From: Whitmania pigra
Lineage: Eukaryota > Annelida > Clitellata > Hirudinida > Haemopidae
Reading direction: 5' to 3'
NCBI GenBank assembly: GCA_021613335.1
Contig: JAJTWR010000314.1
Coordinates: 2,097,501 to 2,161,500 of the forward strand
Length of the DNA stretch: 64,000 nucleotides
Below, one piece after another: positions 30,501 to 43,951 of the stretch. Both the position numbers and the translations under genes were made by a program. Under the pieces are notes generated by a model. It searched no databases and had not been told where the DNA came from. It saw only the letters and a list, made by a program, of their open reading frames with translations. The stretch's first letter is position 1; every line of letters starts with the position of its first letter.

Positions 30501-31149
30501 GGAATCAAAATACTTTGGAGATGAAGGCAACGTCTTTGGAATATTCAGAAGACACAAGTGAGAGTTTTGGTGTTTTGAATCTCAAAACGAGGAGTGATTC
30601 AGAGCAACTTGTTATGTGTGCAACTTGGAATTCATGCAATTTGTAATTCATGCAACTTGCAATTCATACAATTTGTAATTCATGCAACTTGCAATTCATA
30701 CAATTTGTAATTCATGCAGGGCTCATTTCCAAACTCCGGAATCCCTCAGTTCTGTTCTCTTCAGATTTTATGGTGGACTTGTTTGCACTCCAGCGGATGA
30801 TGATGATAATAATGATGATAATGATGATAATAATAAGCATCATACTGATGTTCTTATTGTTGCGTCCAATGGGTTTGTTTTGTTTTTCTGTCTTGATGAA
30901 GTTTGTATTTAAATGCAGTTAAAAATGGTTTTTATATTGCATGGTAATTGTGCAATGATGTTGAAACGCAGAGAAAGAAATTATGAAATCATGTATTACT
31001 GCAGACAACCTATTGATGGACCTCCAAATGTAAGAAAGGTGATCAGAGAGCAGTGGATTCAAGACTCAATTGAAGCTGGAAAGGTGCTGAATGAAGAAAC
31101 TTACCTGATCAGAGTTCATCAGGTGCAGGACCGAAGATGTGACACGTGA
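24518..31149 (+). CDS. LIG4: DNA ligase IV, 19 exons, 923 residues
   Basis: ATP-dependent ligase that, with XRCC4, seals double-strand breaks in nuclear non-homologous end joining. Exons: 24518-24682, 24838-24915, 24987-25088, 25278-25518, 25740-25813, 26029-26133, 26412-26518, 26874-27019, 27241-27442, 27709-27988, 28208-28378, 28841-28978, 29166-29312, 29575-29692, 29842-29974, 30159-30303, 30469-30557, 30720-30872, 30972-31149. All phases join and the total is 2772 nt; human LIG4 has 911 residues. An N-terminal DNA-binding domain (1-230) is followed by the nucleotidyltransferase domain with catalytic Lys in KYDGERMQ (about residue 270), [11 protein letters not shown] and [10 protein letters not shown]. 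The OB fold has [24 protein letters not shown]1 (about 653-735), the XRCC4-binding linker ([13 protein letters not shown], as human YDCYGDSYF) and BRCT2 follow. BRCT2 holds a D/N-rich insert coded by a GAT/AAT repeat. An AATAAA lies near 31443. Confidence 0.96.
28417..28618. mobile_element. MITE with long inverted ends in LIG4 intron 11
   Basis: A roughly 200-bp element has imperfect inverted ends of about 45 bp; the left reads CCCGTCAAAATAGCCCAGCG and continues with ACAAAATAGCCC, and the right is its reverse complement with a few changes. ACAATTAATG flanks both sides (28407-28416 and 28619-28628), a 9-10 bp target-site duplication. That size with long inverted ends fits Mutator-like elements. 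No reading frame inside. Confidence 0.8.
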
Positions 31150-31770
31150 CAGGATACAGATAATAGTTTTAATATAATGTTATTGGCTTGATTACCATCG
31201 ATTATTTTTTTTAATCTGTAGATTTGCCTTTCTGCACGTTCTGTTGGATAACTTGTTTTTGTTAGGTCTCCATAAGTTTTATGCATTATTGATTGAAGTT
31301 TTTTAAAGTCATTGCAGAATGTATATCTTGACCTTTTATGTTTAATTGCAAGAAACTGGATTTAAAAATCGTTGATATTGAGCAATATTGTTTGTTTAAG
31401 TAAATGTTTGTTTATTGCGAGTTTCAAATGCTGCATGTTGCAAATAAATAGGGATCGATAGCAACAGGTGCTAATGAACAATATAAATTAGACAACAATA
31501 AATTAAATTACATGCACAATGACATGCAACAGCTCACTGGGTTGATGCGCCTGGGCTAGATTGGATAATAGACTTGGCACGTTACTATGTTCCGTGTAAG
31601 AGCTTAGCAATTGAAAGAAAAATTAATAAGTTAATGTGAAAAATACATAAAATTGGAGTTGAAGGATTAAATAGTTTGACATAAATTAGCGGATAAATGC
31701 ACATAAATAAGTTAAATACAACAGCTTTAAAACAGAGTCACTCGGATCAATGAATGGTTAAATAGATAAA
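31150..31770. other. Convergent intergenic region
   Basis: LIG4 3' flank with an AATAAA near 31443, then AT-rich sequence up to the stop of the secreted-protein gene on the minus strand. No further gene seen. Confidence 0.5.
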
Positions 31771-33170
31771 TTAATATTCTGAGTTATTCTGTAAGTTCTG
31801 TTGGAAGTCAGTAATCCATTGTAAAGTCGAATTGTAGATGACATCGATGGTGTTGAAATCTCTGCAAAAATGATCAGCTGTGCTCACGGGATCTGAGAGA
31901 TCCTCTGATATCGTCAGTTTCCTCTCTTCCAGGGACACGTAAGGACCCACCATGCATACCATGCCGACAATTCCGCCCTCAGGATGGTAGAGCAAATCTT
32001 TGTAGAATCCTTGGAAGACTGAGTCATGTTCTTCCTCCATTATTCTGTTTATGAGGATGTACATCTCCACGAGGCTGGAGTAAAAACTACTCAATTTCTG
32101 TGCCACTTCATTTGTCGTGTTCTAGAAAGGATGAATATTTAAACGTTGGGACAAAATAGAGAATGACTTTGTTATTTTAAAATGCCCGCTTCTTGCGTGA
32201 TTATCTGTTGTACATGCGCTCGCAAATCGCAATTATATTTTTTTGACAAGTAGGTCAAACATGATACATTAACGAATCACACCTCTGCTGAATTATATGA
32301 ATTTTTCAAAAGTGGTGACTCATATTCAGCACGATGACTGCAGGCTTCTTCTTCATGAATTCGAGTTTCGATCTAATGAAAATATTTTAATCTTAATAAC
32401 CATAATGAAAATATTTTAATCTTAATAACCATAATAAAAATATTTTAATCTTAAGAACCATAACAAAAATATTTTTAATTTTAGTAACCAGACATACTGA
32501 CAAATAACTGACAAATTCAATTTCAATGTACAAACCTAAAATTCAATATGCTTCTTGTTTTTCATGCTAATTTTGTATTTTCCTAGCAAACCTTTGCACT
32601 TACTTCACCGCTCACAAAATGAATTAAAATGGAAGGTTTAGAGTTTTTATCGATCCATTAAAATGTCATTCATCACAGAATGTTCATGTCTTTTTCAAAA
32701 TATTTGAATACTTTGCTATATTATAATTTTTAACGTTTGTTTGAGCGAGACAAACCGTAGCAAGAGCATTGTTAGCGGGAAGAAAGCAGATGTTTAATCG
32801 AATAGCAAGCGTAAATTGATTAGTATGTAATTAATTACTTTAAATCGTTATTTAACCACAACATACAAAGCCAAATAAATAATAGAAGGTATAACATTAT
32901 CATGATCAAACAATTCCTATATATCTAAATCCAATGCCATTCCGAACTCACGTAATGATTTTTCAACTTTTCCAGCCCAGTCGAGAGAACTCCAACCATT
33001 TCCTTGACCAGGGCCAGAATGTCAGGGATAATATCATCCTCGAGTTTTAAGTAATCATCGTCATCACTGCACAGTTGTTCCATGACCTCTTTGAAGATCA
33101 CTGGCTTGCCGTAAGTACAAACGAAACTGCCGAGTAGGATGAAAAAAGCTGTCGCAAGGTAAAACATCAT
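31771..33170 (-). CDS. Small secreted protein of unknown family, three exons, 219 residues
   Basis: Exons from the 5' end: 32952-33170, 32283-32372, 31771-32121, all joined in phase 0. ATG at 33170 opens a clear signal peptide (MMFYLATAFFILLGSFVC with cleavage probable near TYG). The mature part is acidic and probably helical (KLEDDIIPDILALVKEMVGV, VAQKLSSFYSSLVEMYILIN) with four or five cysteines and no transmembrane segment. No known domain was recognised; a secreted helical ligand or effector is possible but unproven. It is convergent with LIG4 and upstream of the Ig-receptor cluster. Confidence 0.75.
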
Positions 33171-35627
33171 TTTATTTTCAAAAATTCGAATTGTTGTGTT
33201 GTGAACAAATATGTAATAAATCAAATAATAGAGTCAATCCCAAACTTTTGAGCAAAAATAAGCCCACCAGTTCTTGAAAAAGCGATAGTTATATTCATCG
33301 TTTTTTCTTTTTACACTACAGATGTACTTCTTAAGGTTTAAGAGGTATGTGTAAGGATAGTGCAATACCTTGCTCTAGATATAAAGGTTTCAAATGATTT
33401 CCGATTAATTAAAGAAAAGGGAAGTTTAGTCATGTAATTGTTTGATATCGGATAGCTTTCTTAAGAATCACTACTAGTTATCATTAAATTGTCTTGCATC
33501 AGCGATATTGGTCGAAAGTCGTAAAAGTATTGGATTTTCTGTGCTTTCATCGCCAGTGTACATGTTCCAAAAGTTATTATTATTATTATTATTTCAAGTT
33601 TTTCTTTAAACATTTTCTGAAATTAAAACAGATTGCTTTATCTATAATTAAATGCTGAAATAAATATAAAATATTCAATTAACATTTGTAATTATTTTTA
33701 AGATAGGATGATTTGATCGATCTACGTTTAATTAATAAGCAATTATTATGATGGCGGAAAATCCTTGGCCAAAAAAATTGCCACTTCCACATTGTCACAA
33801 CCGCATCTTAGGATACTGTTTAATAATAACTTTACGAATCATAACTAATACTTTTATTATTTTTTATGATAAATGTTGCTTTTTATTCATCTAAGTTTGA
33901 AATATAAAAAAATAAATATATTAACAATTTGATCATCAAAAATAATGTGGTTTGGTAATAATTGGACACACTCTCCTCTCGGCGCCAACGGACATTTAAA
34001 TTGCCATGACGTCACAATTGAGGTCCCATTGACAAGCCGGCATTACTACAATTCGGATTTTAATGGAAAGTATTTGTCACTAGTTATTCGAAACTAGATA
34101 GGCTTAACATTCATTTACGTCATTGCTTTTAATTTCACAAATAATTGCCAATCAAAGAACAACTTTTCCGTCATTTTGGAGTTCAAGACTCTGACTTTGA
34201 TCTTGACACATCAAAGCATTTCATTTGAATTATCAATCACGATTTCCTGTCATTTCGTCTGACATTGTAGACAACAAATTATTTTCAGGCATTACTTCCC
34301 TGTGTAATTTCACTAATTACGGGATGTTTTGGTAATTACTTTGGCGTTGCAGAGGTATTAAAACCGTCTTCACATAACGTAATCATTATTTTAGACAGAG
34401 ATTGACGACTGAGCGTTTGATTAAATTTCGATTTTAAAAGTTGGTGAATAATTAAGATATTTATTTATTTATTTGATTATAGTCCGTTGCATAACTGAGA
34501 TGATTTGGACTTGAATAATTAAGGTGTTTTTAAATTTATGAGTGAGTAGGAGATGTTCAAAGTCTGGTGATATCCAGAAGGAACCTGGAATTTCTATGCG
34601 GAGATTTAAATGAAAGTCATTCTGATGTATCAACTGTGATGTTTTAGGCAGTTATGTTTTAAAATTTGACTCATTTTTAAAATTTTGTTAATATTTACTA
34701 ATCGATTAATTGGGAAGATGGTAATTTGAAAAGAAAATTGCAAATTATTAAATGATGCTGGAAGATAACTTTATCGTCATATAGTTAAAAAATTAAGTTA
34801 ACTGTTAATTATGGTTTGTCTTATTGCATCTCAAAAAACATTGATTATCTAGTTTCACTTGTAAAAAAAATTTTATTCATAATATTCTCTTAATGCTTAC
34901 TCTACATAAATCGCAATGAGATGAACATTTAGATCTAGATCCAACATCTAGATTTTTATGCGATGAAGCTCTTTCTAGTTGTAAAGCAAACTTTGATAAA
35001 AATGTTTTATTAAATTATATAGAACAAAGTTGATAGCATAAAATAAAGTCACTGTTGTTAAAGATAACTTCTGTTGAGAAAATTAAAATTAAAAAATAAA
35101 ATGTTTTCAAATAAAAATATTAAAATAATTCTAAGGAAAGCAATTTTATGTTCCAAAATAATTATATTACATTAACCAACCGTGAGGAAAACGAACAAAT
35201 TAAAGAAACGGTTAAAATAATAATTGTAAAATAATAACAACCTTAAGAGGAAAGATGTTTCATTGGTCATAAGCAACTTTTCCTTCTAGCTAGTTCACCG
35301 TAATTAATATATAATTACACTTAACTTTGCACTCAGCTTTGTGTTAATAGCTAAAAACAATTTTGTCTTTAACTTAGCATTCATGTTGACTCATGTTACC
35401 AAGAAATGTCGAATTCTTATTTTGAACGATTTTTCATTTCAATAAATCTTTGGAAGTACTAGCAAATAAATAAAAATGTTTTTTATGAATGTAACATTAA
35501 TATATGACAGTTTATTTCTTAATATTTAATTTGAAAGTAATTCAATGTCTAAGTTCAATGACTAAACGATTAGAATGTTTTGAACGTTCTTGATTTTTAT
35601 TTTGCTTCGGTATTTGACATAAAATCA
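33171..35627. other. Intergenic DNA before the receptor cluster
   Basis: AT-rich sequence without a supported gene. Positions 35252-35419 are homologous to a block upstream of IgR2 and are listed separately. Confidence 0.5.
35252..35419 (+). promoter_or_regulatory. Duplicated block upstream of IgR1
   Basis: About 165 bp closely match 41716-41880, at a similar distance upstream of the IgR2 leader exon. Shared runs include CAACTTTTCCTTCTAGCTAG and ATTACACTTAACTTTG. It shows that the duplication copied upstream DNA; it may hold the shared promoter, which is inference. Confidence 0.5.
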
Positions 35628-37858
35628 ATGTTAAATATATTTATTTCGTTTTCTACTTTGCTTCTCGCGCAAGGTTAGTCGATAATTTGATGGTAATCGA
35701 CAAATATTTAACTCGAAACATGTTTAAGTCTGAAGTCTTATCTTAAGTTAAAATCAAGTTGTTAGCATCAACATTTTTGATAACCACAAATAATGCTAAT
35801 ATTACTAAATACCCAAATGATTGAAATTCGATCGCCGATGAAGTGTAATTGCTTAATCAGAATGATATTGAAACACCAAAAATGTATATATTTATTTGAT
35901 TGTAATTGTAACTTCATTTATATAGCGCCATATGCATAGCGTCAGAGGCGCTTCTTGTAACCATTTATATAGCGCTCCTTCCCAAGGGCGCTGGCGGCAG
36001 TGCAGGCTGGGTTTCGAACACGACACATTACGACTGTTGCCATTACCGCCGTATGCAGGCACGTAACCCATTCGGCTATCCTGCACGCTGATGATATTCA
36101 CATTTGTGTAACAGTTGCAAATAATGAAGGTATCTCACGAATTATTACCACAATTGTGGAGAAAGGAACAAAGGCAATTGTTGAATGCAACAACTCTTGC
36201 AACTTTGATTCTTTACTTTGGTCGTACAAACCCTCCAATGAAGCATGTTACGAAGATCTCATTGTTGTGGGGAGTGCATCGATCAGAAATAAAATTTCTA
36301 GAAGAAGGGATCAGTGGTTTAATGTCACAAACGACACAAATTGCAGGAGTAGTTTGTTTCTGCCGAAAATCCAGTTTGAAGCTGCTGGAGTCTATGCCTG
36401 CTGGGAGGGTTCAGTGGCCAATGGAAAAACGAATGTTATTGTCGTCAGTGAGTAACATTGATTTGTCAACAATTTATTAGGTTGAATTGAATGGTTATAT
36501 TTATACTTTAATTAATTAATTATACACAGATCAAAACAATTGTTCAATCACACCAGAGTTTCCAGACTACGAAAACATCCTTTTGAGGCAAAATGACTCA
36601 GTGACCATCAAATGTTCTTTCCAATATTCAGCAGATGAATCATGCATTGTTACTCCTATTTGGACAGACCTCACAGGATACAGAAATCTCACGATACCTG
36701 ATGATGATTTCGAAGTTAACATGGATGACAAACATGCTTGGATTCATTTGAAAGATGACGTAAAAATAAATAATGGAACTCAATTCAACTTATGCTTTGC
36801 TTTCAAGTGTTCTTTTGTCAACATCAGCGTCAAAAATCAAGGTGGACAACGAGGACGTTATGATTTTGGAATTGTACCATTCAAACTTTTTATCGATGGT
36901 ATGCCATGAAAATTTTGTTCTAGTTTTGAACTTCTATTTTTCTAATTAAGTGATTGATCAATAAAGGTGCATTAAATGAGAGCATTCTTTTGTTCGCATT
37001 AGGTTTGGCTTAAATAGGTTGAACTAAGCTAATTGCTTCCTCAGAAAATAGCGATGTCTTAAAACAGTTTATAAGACTGTACTTTTCCAAAGATTAAGAA
37101 ACAATCCATCTGTGATCAGTTGGCTTAACCACTAGAAATATGTGACGCTGAAGATTATGGCGCCACATAAATTGGATCATCAATCATCATTACTAAAATG
37201 TAGATGTATTGAATTTATATAGCGCCAAAGTGCAAAGCTTCAGAGGCGCTTCTTGTAACCATTTATATAGCGTTCCTTCTCAAGGCTGAATTGCGAACAC
37301 GACACATTGCGACTGTTGTCATCAAATCCATTTGCAGAACTTCTACGGCAAACGTGCATACTTATTAAAATATTGCTTTATTTTCAGGACCTACGAAAAT
37401 CGAAAATAATGATCACAAAACAAATGCCATCAATTTTTTACTCACAGTTGTTATTGGCTTAGCCATTGCAATCGTTATTATTATCATTATTTTCATATTC
37501 ATGTGGCAGTTTTACAAGTTGTTTTACGGTAAGTTTCATCAGATTAATAAAACATAAAAAAATTACATGTTAAGAATTATTAAGTGCAACAAGTTCTAAA
37601 TTAAAACTATTTTTTTCTGGAAAAAACATTATCAAATGGAATTCCACTTAGTATCTTTATTTATGAATTTATATTTTGTTCGGAACAGATGACAATACGC
37701 AAACGAACAACAATGTCAGCGTTTTGGGAAAAGCTCTTCCAGGCATTCCACTGGTCATAGAAGACGTTGATGTCAGGAAAGATTTCCAGTGCAAAAATAA
37801 TGTTGGATCAAGATTTGCCGAGGATGTTACCTATGATATCATAAACGACTTTATGTAA
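35628..37858 (+). CDS. Ig-superfamily single-pass receptor IgR1 with ITIM-like tail, 352 residues
   Basis: Five exons: 35628-35673 (leader, MLNIFISFSTLLLAQ), 36115-36447 (Ig-like 1), 36530-36898 (Ig-like 2), 37388-37528 (transmembrane), 37689-37858 (tail). Every intron is phase 1. Ig1 has IVECNN, LLWSYK and the end AGVYACWEGS, the usual Cys/Trp/Cys pattern of a V- or I-type fold. Ig2 has VTIKCSF and PIWTDL, with FKCSF as the second Cys. The membrane segment is uncharged, followed by WQFYKLFY. The tail has VLGKALPGIP and ends VTYDIINDFM; V-T-Y-D-I-I fits the ITIM consensus (I/V/L/S-x-Y-x-x-I/V/L). A cell-surface receptor signalling through tyrosine phosphorylation is likely; the ligand is unknown. 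An AATAAA is at 37881. The Ig1 acceptor lies just after a SINE, and a second in-phase acceptor makes its exact start uncertain. Confidence 0.85.
35905..36088 (-). mobile_element. tRNA-related SINE in IgR1 intron 1
   Basis: On the minus strand the head (about 36088 to 36002) opens GTGCAGG and closes CCTGCAC, a perfect 7-bp acceptor-stem pair, with an A-box-like GATAGCCGAATGGGTTACG and a B-box GTTCGAAACCC. The length (about 87) resembles class II tRNAs. A non-tRNA body (GGAGCGCTATATAAATGGTT, GCGCCTCTGACGCTATGC) continues to about 35905. Related fragments are at 37204-37330, about 8970-9045, 53085-53115 and 58845-58875. Confidence 0.7.
37204..37330 (-). mobile_element. SINE fragment, same family as 35905-36088
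   Basis: It shares TTATATAGCGCC, CAGAGGCGCTTCTTGTAACC and CGAACACGACACATT with the copy at 35905-36088 but has lost part of the head. It lies in the IgR1 intron before the transmembrane exon. Confidence 0.65.
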
Positions 37859-40603
37859 AGAATTTGGAAAAAAAATCTTTAATAAAATTCGTTATAGTTA
37901 CAGTTGACAGCTATTTTTGAGCAGAACAATTCTGGCTTTCTTATTGATAATTATCAAGTCATGGATATCTCCAACTCACTTGATTAACTTGATTATTACA
38001 ATTTAAACATTTAGTGCATCTTTTCACGAATTTAACAATTGCAAATATAATTTCTTGAATGTTGATTTACTTTTGATTCCAAAATCTTTATTTTTGAGCA
38101 AGTTTCTCATATTATTGAAACATGTTGTTACTGTTAAATTTTATGTTTTTGTTTTGTAGAAAAAAATATAATGTCGATATTGGACTGATGTTGCAAAGTG
38201 TTCTAATAAACGTTAATATTAAATGCTCTTTATTAAACTTTTGCATTCCGTGAAAGTAGAACGAGAGGATAACCAAGAGATAGAGATGGGCGGACGTAAC
38301 AGTAAATGATGAGTGTGAGGTCTAAAATCTTAATAACGATAGTTATATATTCTGCAGAAATTTATGACGCAGATTTAAAGGCGAATGCTGAAGACGGAGG
38401 TCTCGATAATAATATAAAACAAAATGAAACAATGTGGGACACGGCGTTCTAAATATTGTTCTAAGTACAAATCTTCTTCAAGGATGACAAAATTATAAAC
38501 TTGCTATTTTGGAATTTCATTGAGAAGAAATTGAAGTAGAGATCGTAAATCGAGTCCAATTATCAATGGGAAGAAGTACTTAAAATTGTCACAATATGCG
38601 ACATATATTTTATTCACGAAAAATTAAAAGACCAATGACCAACTATATTAATGACAATGAAAATAAACAGTGGATAAGAAAATAAGATGAAATAGGGCAA
38701 CCTGGAGGAGTAATATAAGCAATTACGTAATCAATTAATCAATTAAGCATTCATTTAATGATAAGGTCAGTGGTAGCGCTAAAATTTCAATATAAAATTA
38801 TTTATATCTAAATTATTTTCACTATTTTATATTTGTAGCATAACTTCATCCTATAATTTCATAAATCGCTTCACTCCTTAACCATTCGTTCATTGACTCC
38901 TAATTACAGTCAGAAACGTTATTAGCTTAACGATTTACAATTGTGTTCCCTTATTTCAGCAATACCAATGTAAGCTGTTACCAAAATATATTTCATTGAT
39001 TTACAATAAACAATATTTAAATTAGAACTTAATTTATAAAATCCTCCCAATATTACCAAGACCATAATTAATTGACATCTATTCACAGTCTATTAAAAAA
39101 TCATTCATTTCTGAAATTATTTCAAACGAAACAAACTTGCACAGTTCTATGATAATTCTAAGAATTATCTAAATATCTATTGCTTTTGGAAAAACATGTG
39201 CCATTGATAAGGGCTACTGAATCTAAGAAAGTAAAGCAAAGGCGTTCTTTTGCACTTGAGAATCCTTAAGGACCACTGTAATTTGTTACCTTTATTTGGT
39301 AATCGAGTAGGGTGAGATTTGAAGCACGAGACACGGTGGATGCATCTGATTATGAGAACATTAAAGGCTCAGTGGAATGGGCTAATCGCGAATATATTTT
39401 TTTTTGAGTTATCAAACGCGATGCACATAGCATGATACACTATTTTATTGAGTATTTGATCCAATCTTTTAAAAATCACGGTGACCCAAGATCCTTGAAA
39501 ATGGCTGAAGGCTACAGCAGTTTTTCAAACTGAAAAATATAAATTGCAAGCAAAGTATTGTTATTATTTATTGTTTGATTTTTAGTTAAATTTACTCAAT
39601 CTGAATCAAATAAAAGGTAAATGTGTCTCAGACTTAAGCATTTAACCTTAAGAAAATTATTAACATTTAAGAAATTTAAACCATAATATTTCAGGTAAGA
39701 TAAAGTTTGAGTAAGAAAAGAAGTCAACAATAAATGACTTTTAATCAATAGTAATTAGTTACAATTAATTTATGCTGCATCAGTAGCTCTGGCAATAATA
39801 GTTTGTCTTTATTTTATCAATTTTAATGCAAAAGCAAAAGCTTCGAATATAAGGATTCTTTTCATTAACATTGGCATAATGCTATATTAAATATTTATTA
39901 ATTTACTAATTTTAACATATTAAGTTATTTCATCGCAATTATTTTGATCTTTTTACTAATTTTTTCATGCTAATTAATCATGCAATCGATTTGTTTAGAA
40001 TTGAAGAACAAGCAGCGATCGTAATTTAGTTGCTTTACAGATAAGGATTTTTTTATTTTTGACGCATGTTTCTTGGTTTTTCCAGTTCTATTTCAGGTGT
40101 TGTTCTTCGATTAAATTATGGCCATTATTTGCAATGATATTCTTATTAATTTTAAGAACTTAATTTGAAATTTTTCATTAACCTCAATAAACATTACTGA
40201 TTTTTAATTTAATTTAATGGATTCTCATTATTTTTATTGGCATCGTGATGCTACAATAAACTAACGATCCTGCTTTTAAAAGCACAATTAATAACACTTC
40301 CATTTTTTGGTTTGACGTTAAAGAATTGCAGTAATTTGTGTAACATTATTTCTTCGAAATTTAAATTTGACTTGTTTTGTTATGGCAGGTGCATCGGTTA
40401 TTAATTGCCAGTCATTAATTTAGCGATTCAAAAACCACATTAACAGTGAGTGGTGCTTTTTTCTCAACAGCTTGTTAGTGATTATCCTATAAAAGGACAG
40501 TAAAAGTAAAATTACAATATTATTGCTTGGAATATATACTTCAATGCTTCATTATAAATTCTGTAAAATAGTTCTAAAATTCTATTAAATTAACAATATT
40601 ATC

Positions 40604-41136
<533 letters not shown>

Positions 41137-41715
41137 AATAAATGCATTTAAGTTTCTTGGACAATCTTGGCGTCTGGCGTTAGTACAAATGAAACAGAAT
41201 TATGCAGTTTTAATAAAGCTGTTTCCTCTTGATCGATAATGGATCGATAATAATCCTCTCGATGTCGGAACGGTTAAGAAGTCATGGGAAATCGTCCTAA
41301 TCATTCAATAGATATGTTTTTCAAAAATCGACACATACTCAAGCGCACAAACATTTATAGGCAAATCTCCAAATACGTTTTTAGTAAAAAAATAAATTCT
41401 AGGTTTGATATTGATTGATAGAGGATGTATTTAGTTTTCCTTAAAAAAATATTTAAGAAAAACCTAAAGATAAAAATAAATTACTTAAATTACAATAAGT
41501 TGTAGTAAAGTAAATTCTTTTACATTTAAATATTTAAGTTAAATTTTAAATCTTCAACGGCAGTTAACTCGATTAAATAGCAATTAAGTGGATAAACGAA
41601 ACGTAAAACATTCCTGGTGATACTGAAAACAGCATAAAATAAGTGCGTCACGTAACAAAATGAATAATAATCCATAATAGCAATAATAATAATAGAACAT
41701 TAACAGTTTAAAAAA

Positions 41716-41880
41716 AAGATATTTCATTGGCAATGAACAACTTTTCCTTCTAGCTAGATTACCATAATTAATATAATTACACTTAACTTTGTCCTCAGCT
41801 TTGTTGTTAATAGCTAAGTACAAGTTGTTTTTAATTTAGAAATCCCGTTGATTCTTGTTACTATGAAATGTCGACTTGTT
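41716..41880 (+). promoter_or_regulatory. Duplicated block upstream of IgR2
   Basis: Counterpart of 35252-35419. It lies about 150 bp before the IgR2 leader exon, against about 210 bp for IgR1. A shared promoter or enhancer is possible. Confidence 0.5.
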
Positions 41881-42027
41881 AACTCTGAAAGTTTTGCCGT
41901 CAAAATAAATTGAATTAAATCTCGACGAACAGCTAAAAATGTTAATGGAGATTCAAGAATAACATCCACAATAATTTCCGACAAGCTCTATTTGACTTTA
42001 TAACATTTGAGGTTTTGAAAATTACCA

Positions 42028-43951
42028 ATGTTAAAAACATTTTTAGTTTATTATGTATTGCTTGTTGTTCATGGTTAGTAAAGCATTTATTAACATCTTT
42101 ATATGCAATATAAATATGCTAAATTTTCTATTTTGCATTCATGCATTTAATTGAAAAGCAGTTATCAATTATCTGTTTAAAATTTTTAATTCTTGACAAA
42201 GTTTATTTTTGTTATTCCACATATATATTTTAATACTACTTAAGATAAAGCCGCAATATTTTACTACAAATTCAGGCAAGTTTTCAATCTATTTTATTTT
42301 TCAACAAACAAATGATTTGTTGCTTTTTACTTATTTTAGGTATACGGTATGACGGATTCGCAGATATAAATCAGAGCATGGAAGCAATTGACAAAATGAC
42401 AAAAATTGTTAAGAAAGGAAACGATGTTATTGTGGAATGTCACTTATGCGATGTCCATCAATTAAAATGGACATATAAAGCAATTAATGAGACAGAAGAA
42501 GACATTGTTGAAAATAATAACATTATTAGGAATGAAAATCATGGAAAGCGTCGACCATGGTTTAACATTAAAAACAATTCAAACTTCACGTACAATTTGG
42601 CTTTGCCAAAAATTCAACTTGATTCTGCTGGAGTTTATAGTTGCTGGGAAGGTTCGGTCGTAAAAAGAATTACACATATTGTTGTCATAAGTGAGCAAAT
42701 TTTCAATAGTCATATATATATTTAAAACCAAATATTGCTTTCAATATTTTTACGCTTTACTTTTAAACTAATAGATTCAAGCGAATCTTGTTTTGTTGAA
42801 CCAAAGTTGTCAGTTTCTGAAATCATCCTTTTGAAACACAATGATTCCGTCACCATCAGATGTTCTTTCCAATATTTAGCAGATGAATCATGCATTGTTA
42901 CTCCTATTTGGACAGACCTCACAGGATACAGAAATTTAACGATACCTGGTGATGATTTCGAAGTTAACATGGATGACAAACATGCTTGGATTCATTTCAA
43001 ACCTGGTGCTGATGTAGCAAACGGAACTCATTTCAACTTATCTTTTGCTTTCAATTGTTTTTTCTCAAACAACAACCAAGGCAAAAACATTCAAAAAAGG
43101 CTTTACGATTTTGGTCACGTGCCATTTACATTTCTTATCGAGGACAAGAAGGGTATGAAAAAGTGATTTAATTGTCATGTCATTAATTTCGCTGGCTGTC
43201 GTTTTTGTCAATGTGGATTGATTGTAGAGACGACGCAGTATTTCATTCCACATATTCTTGATTATTTCTAAACGCTTTAAAATATGTTATTCGAAAGAAC
43301 TTAGCTATCCAAAAATTTGTAAAGTTTTTGATTTTAGTGAACAAGCAAAACATAAAAATTTAAAGTATCTTTAAAAGTCAAAATTGCGCAATTGATGCAT
43401 AATCTTGATCAAGATACGATTCGGTTGAATGATAGTGATAAAACATTATTGACCTATGCTACATGACCTATGCTAATTTAATTAATAGAAAATGGCGACT
43501 CCAGTAACAACATAAAGATTAGCTTCAATTTCTTGCTCACGGTTGGTATTAGCATGGTTACAGCAATTGTGGCGGTTGTCCTGCTCTTCTTTTTCATTTG
43601 GAAGTTCTACAAACTATTTTGCGGTAAAATTCAGTTGATTACTCGAAGCTTTTAAAGATTGTAAATTTATCAGAATTAACTAAATTATATGTAGAAGTTA
43701 ATTGAAGTTTATTTAATGATAATTGACATTACTAAGTTTATTTCACTTTTTATTAAAAATAATAATATTAATTTTTATTTCAAATAGCTGACAGATTTCA
43801 TCAAAAATACGATTCCAGTGTTGTGGGCAAAGAACTTCCAAATATTCCTGCGGTCAACGAAGAGTCCACAACCATGAACAGCATTTTATGGAAACATGCT
43901 GCAATCAAGATGTCAGAAGACAATTACGATGTTATAAATGATTTTGTTTAA
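42028..43951 (+). CDS. Ig-superfamily single-pass receptor IgR2, 357 residues
   Basis: Exons: 42028-42073 (leader MLKTFLVYYVLLVVH, same 46-nt length as in IgR1), 42340-42690 (Ig1), 42775-43152 (Ig2), 43489-43623 (transmembrane), 43788-43951 (tail); all introns phase 1. Ig1 has VIVECH, LKWTYK and AGVYSCWEGS. Ig2 is almost the same as in IgR1 (DESCIVTPIWTDLTGYRN, DDFEVNMDDKHAWIH). The membrane segment is followed by WKFYKLFC. The tail has VVGKELPNIP and ends EDNYDVINDFV; the tyrosine has Asp at -2, so it is not a strict ITIM. An AATAAA is near 44082. Confidence 0.85.

Noticed and set aside
36001..36090. Functional class II tRNA gene
   Set aside because: The stem pairs well, but the anticodon arm is unclear, the sequence continues into a repeat body and related diverged copies occur nearby.
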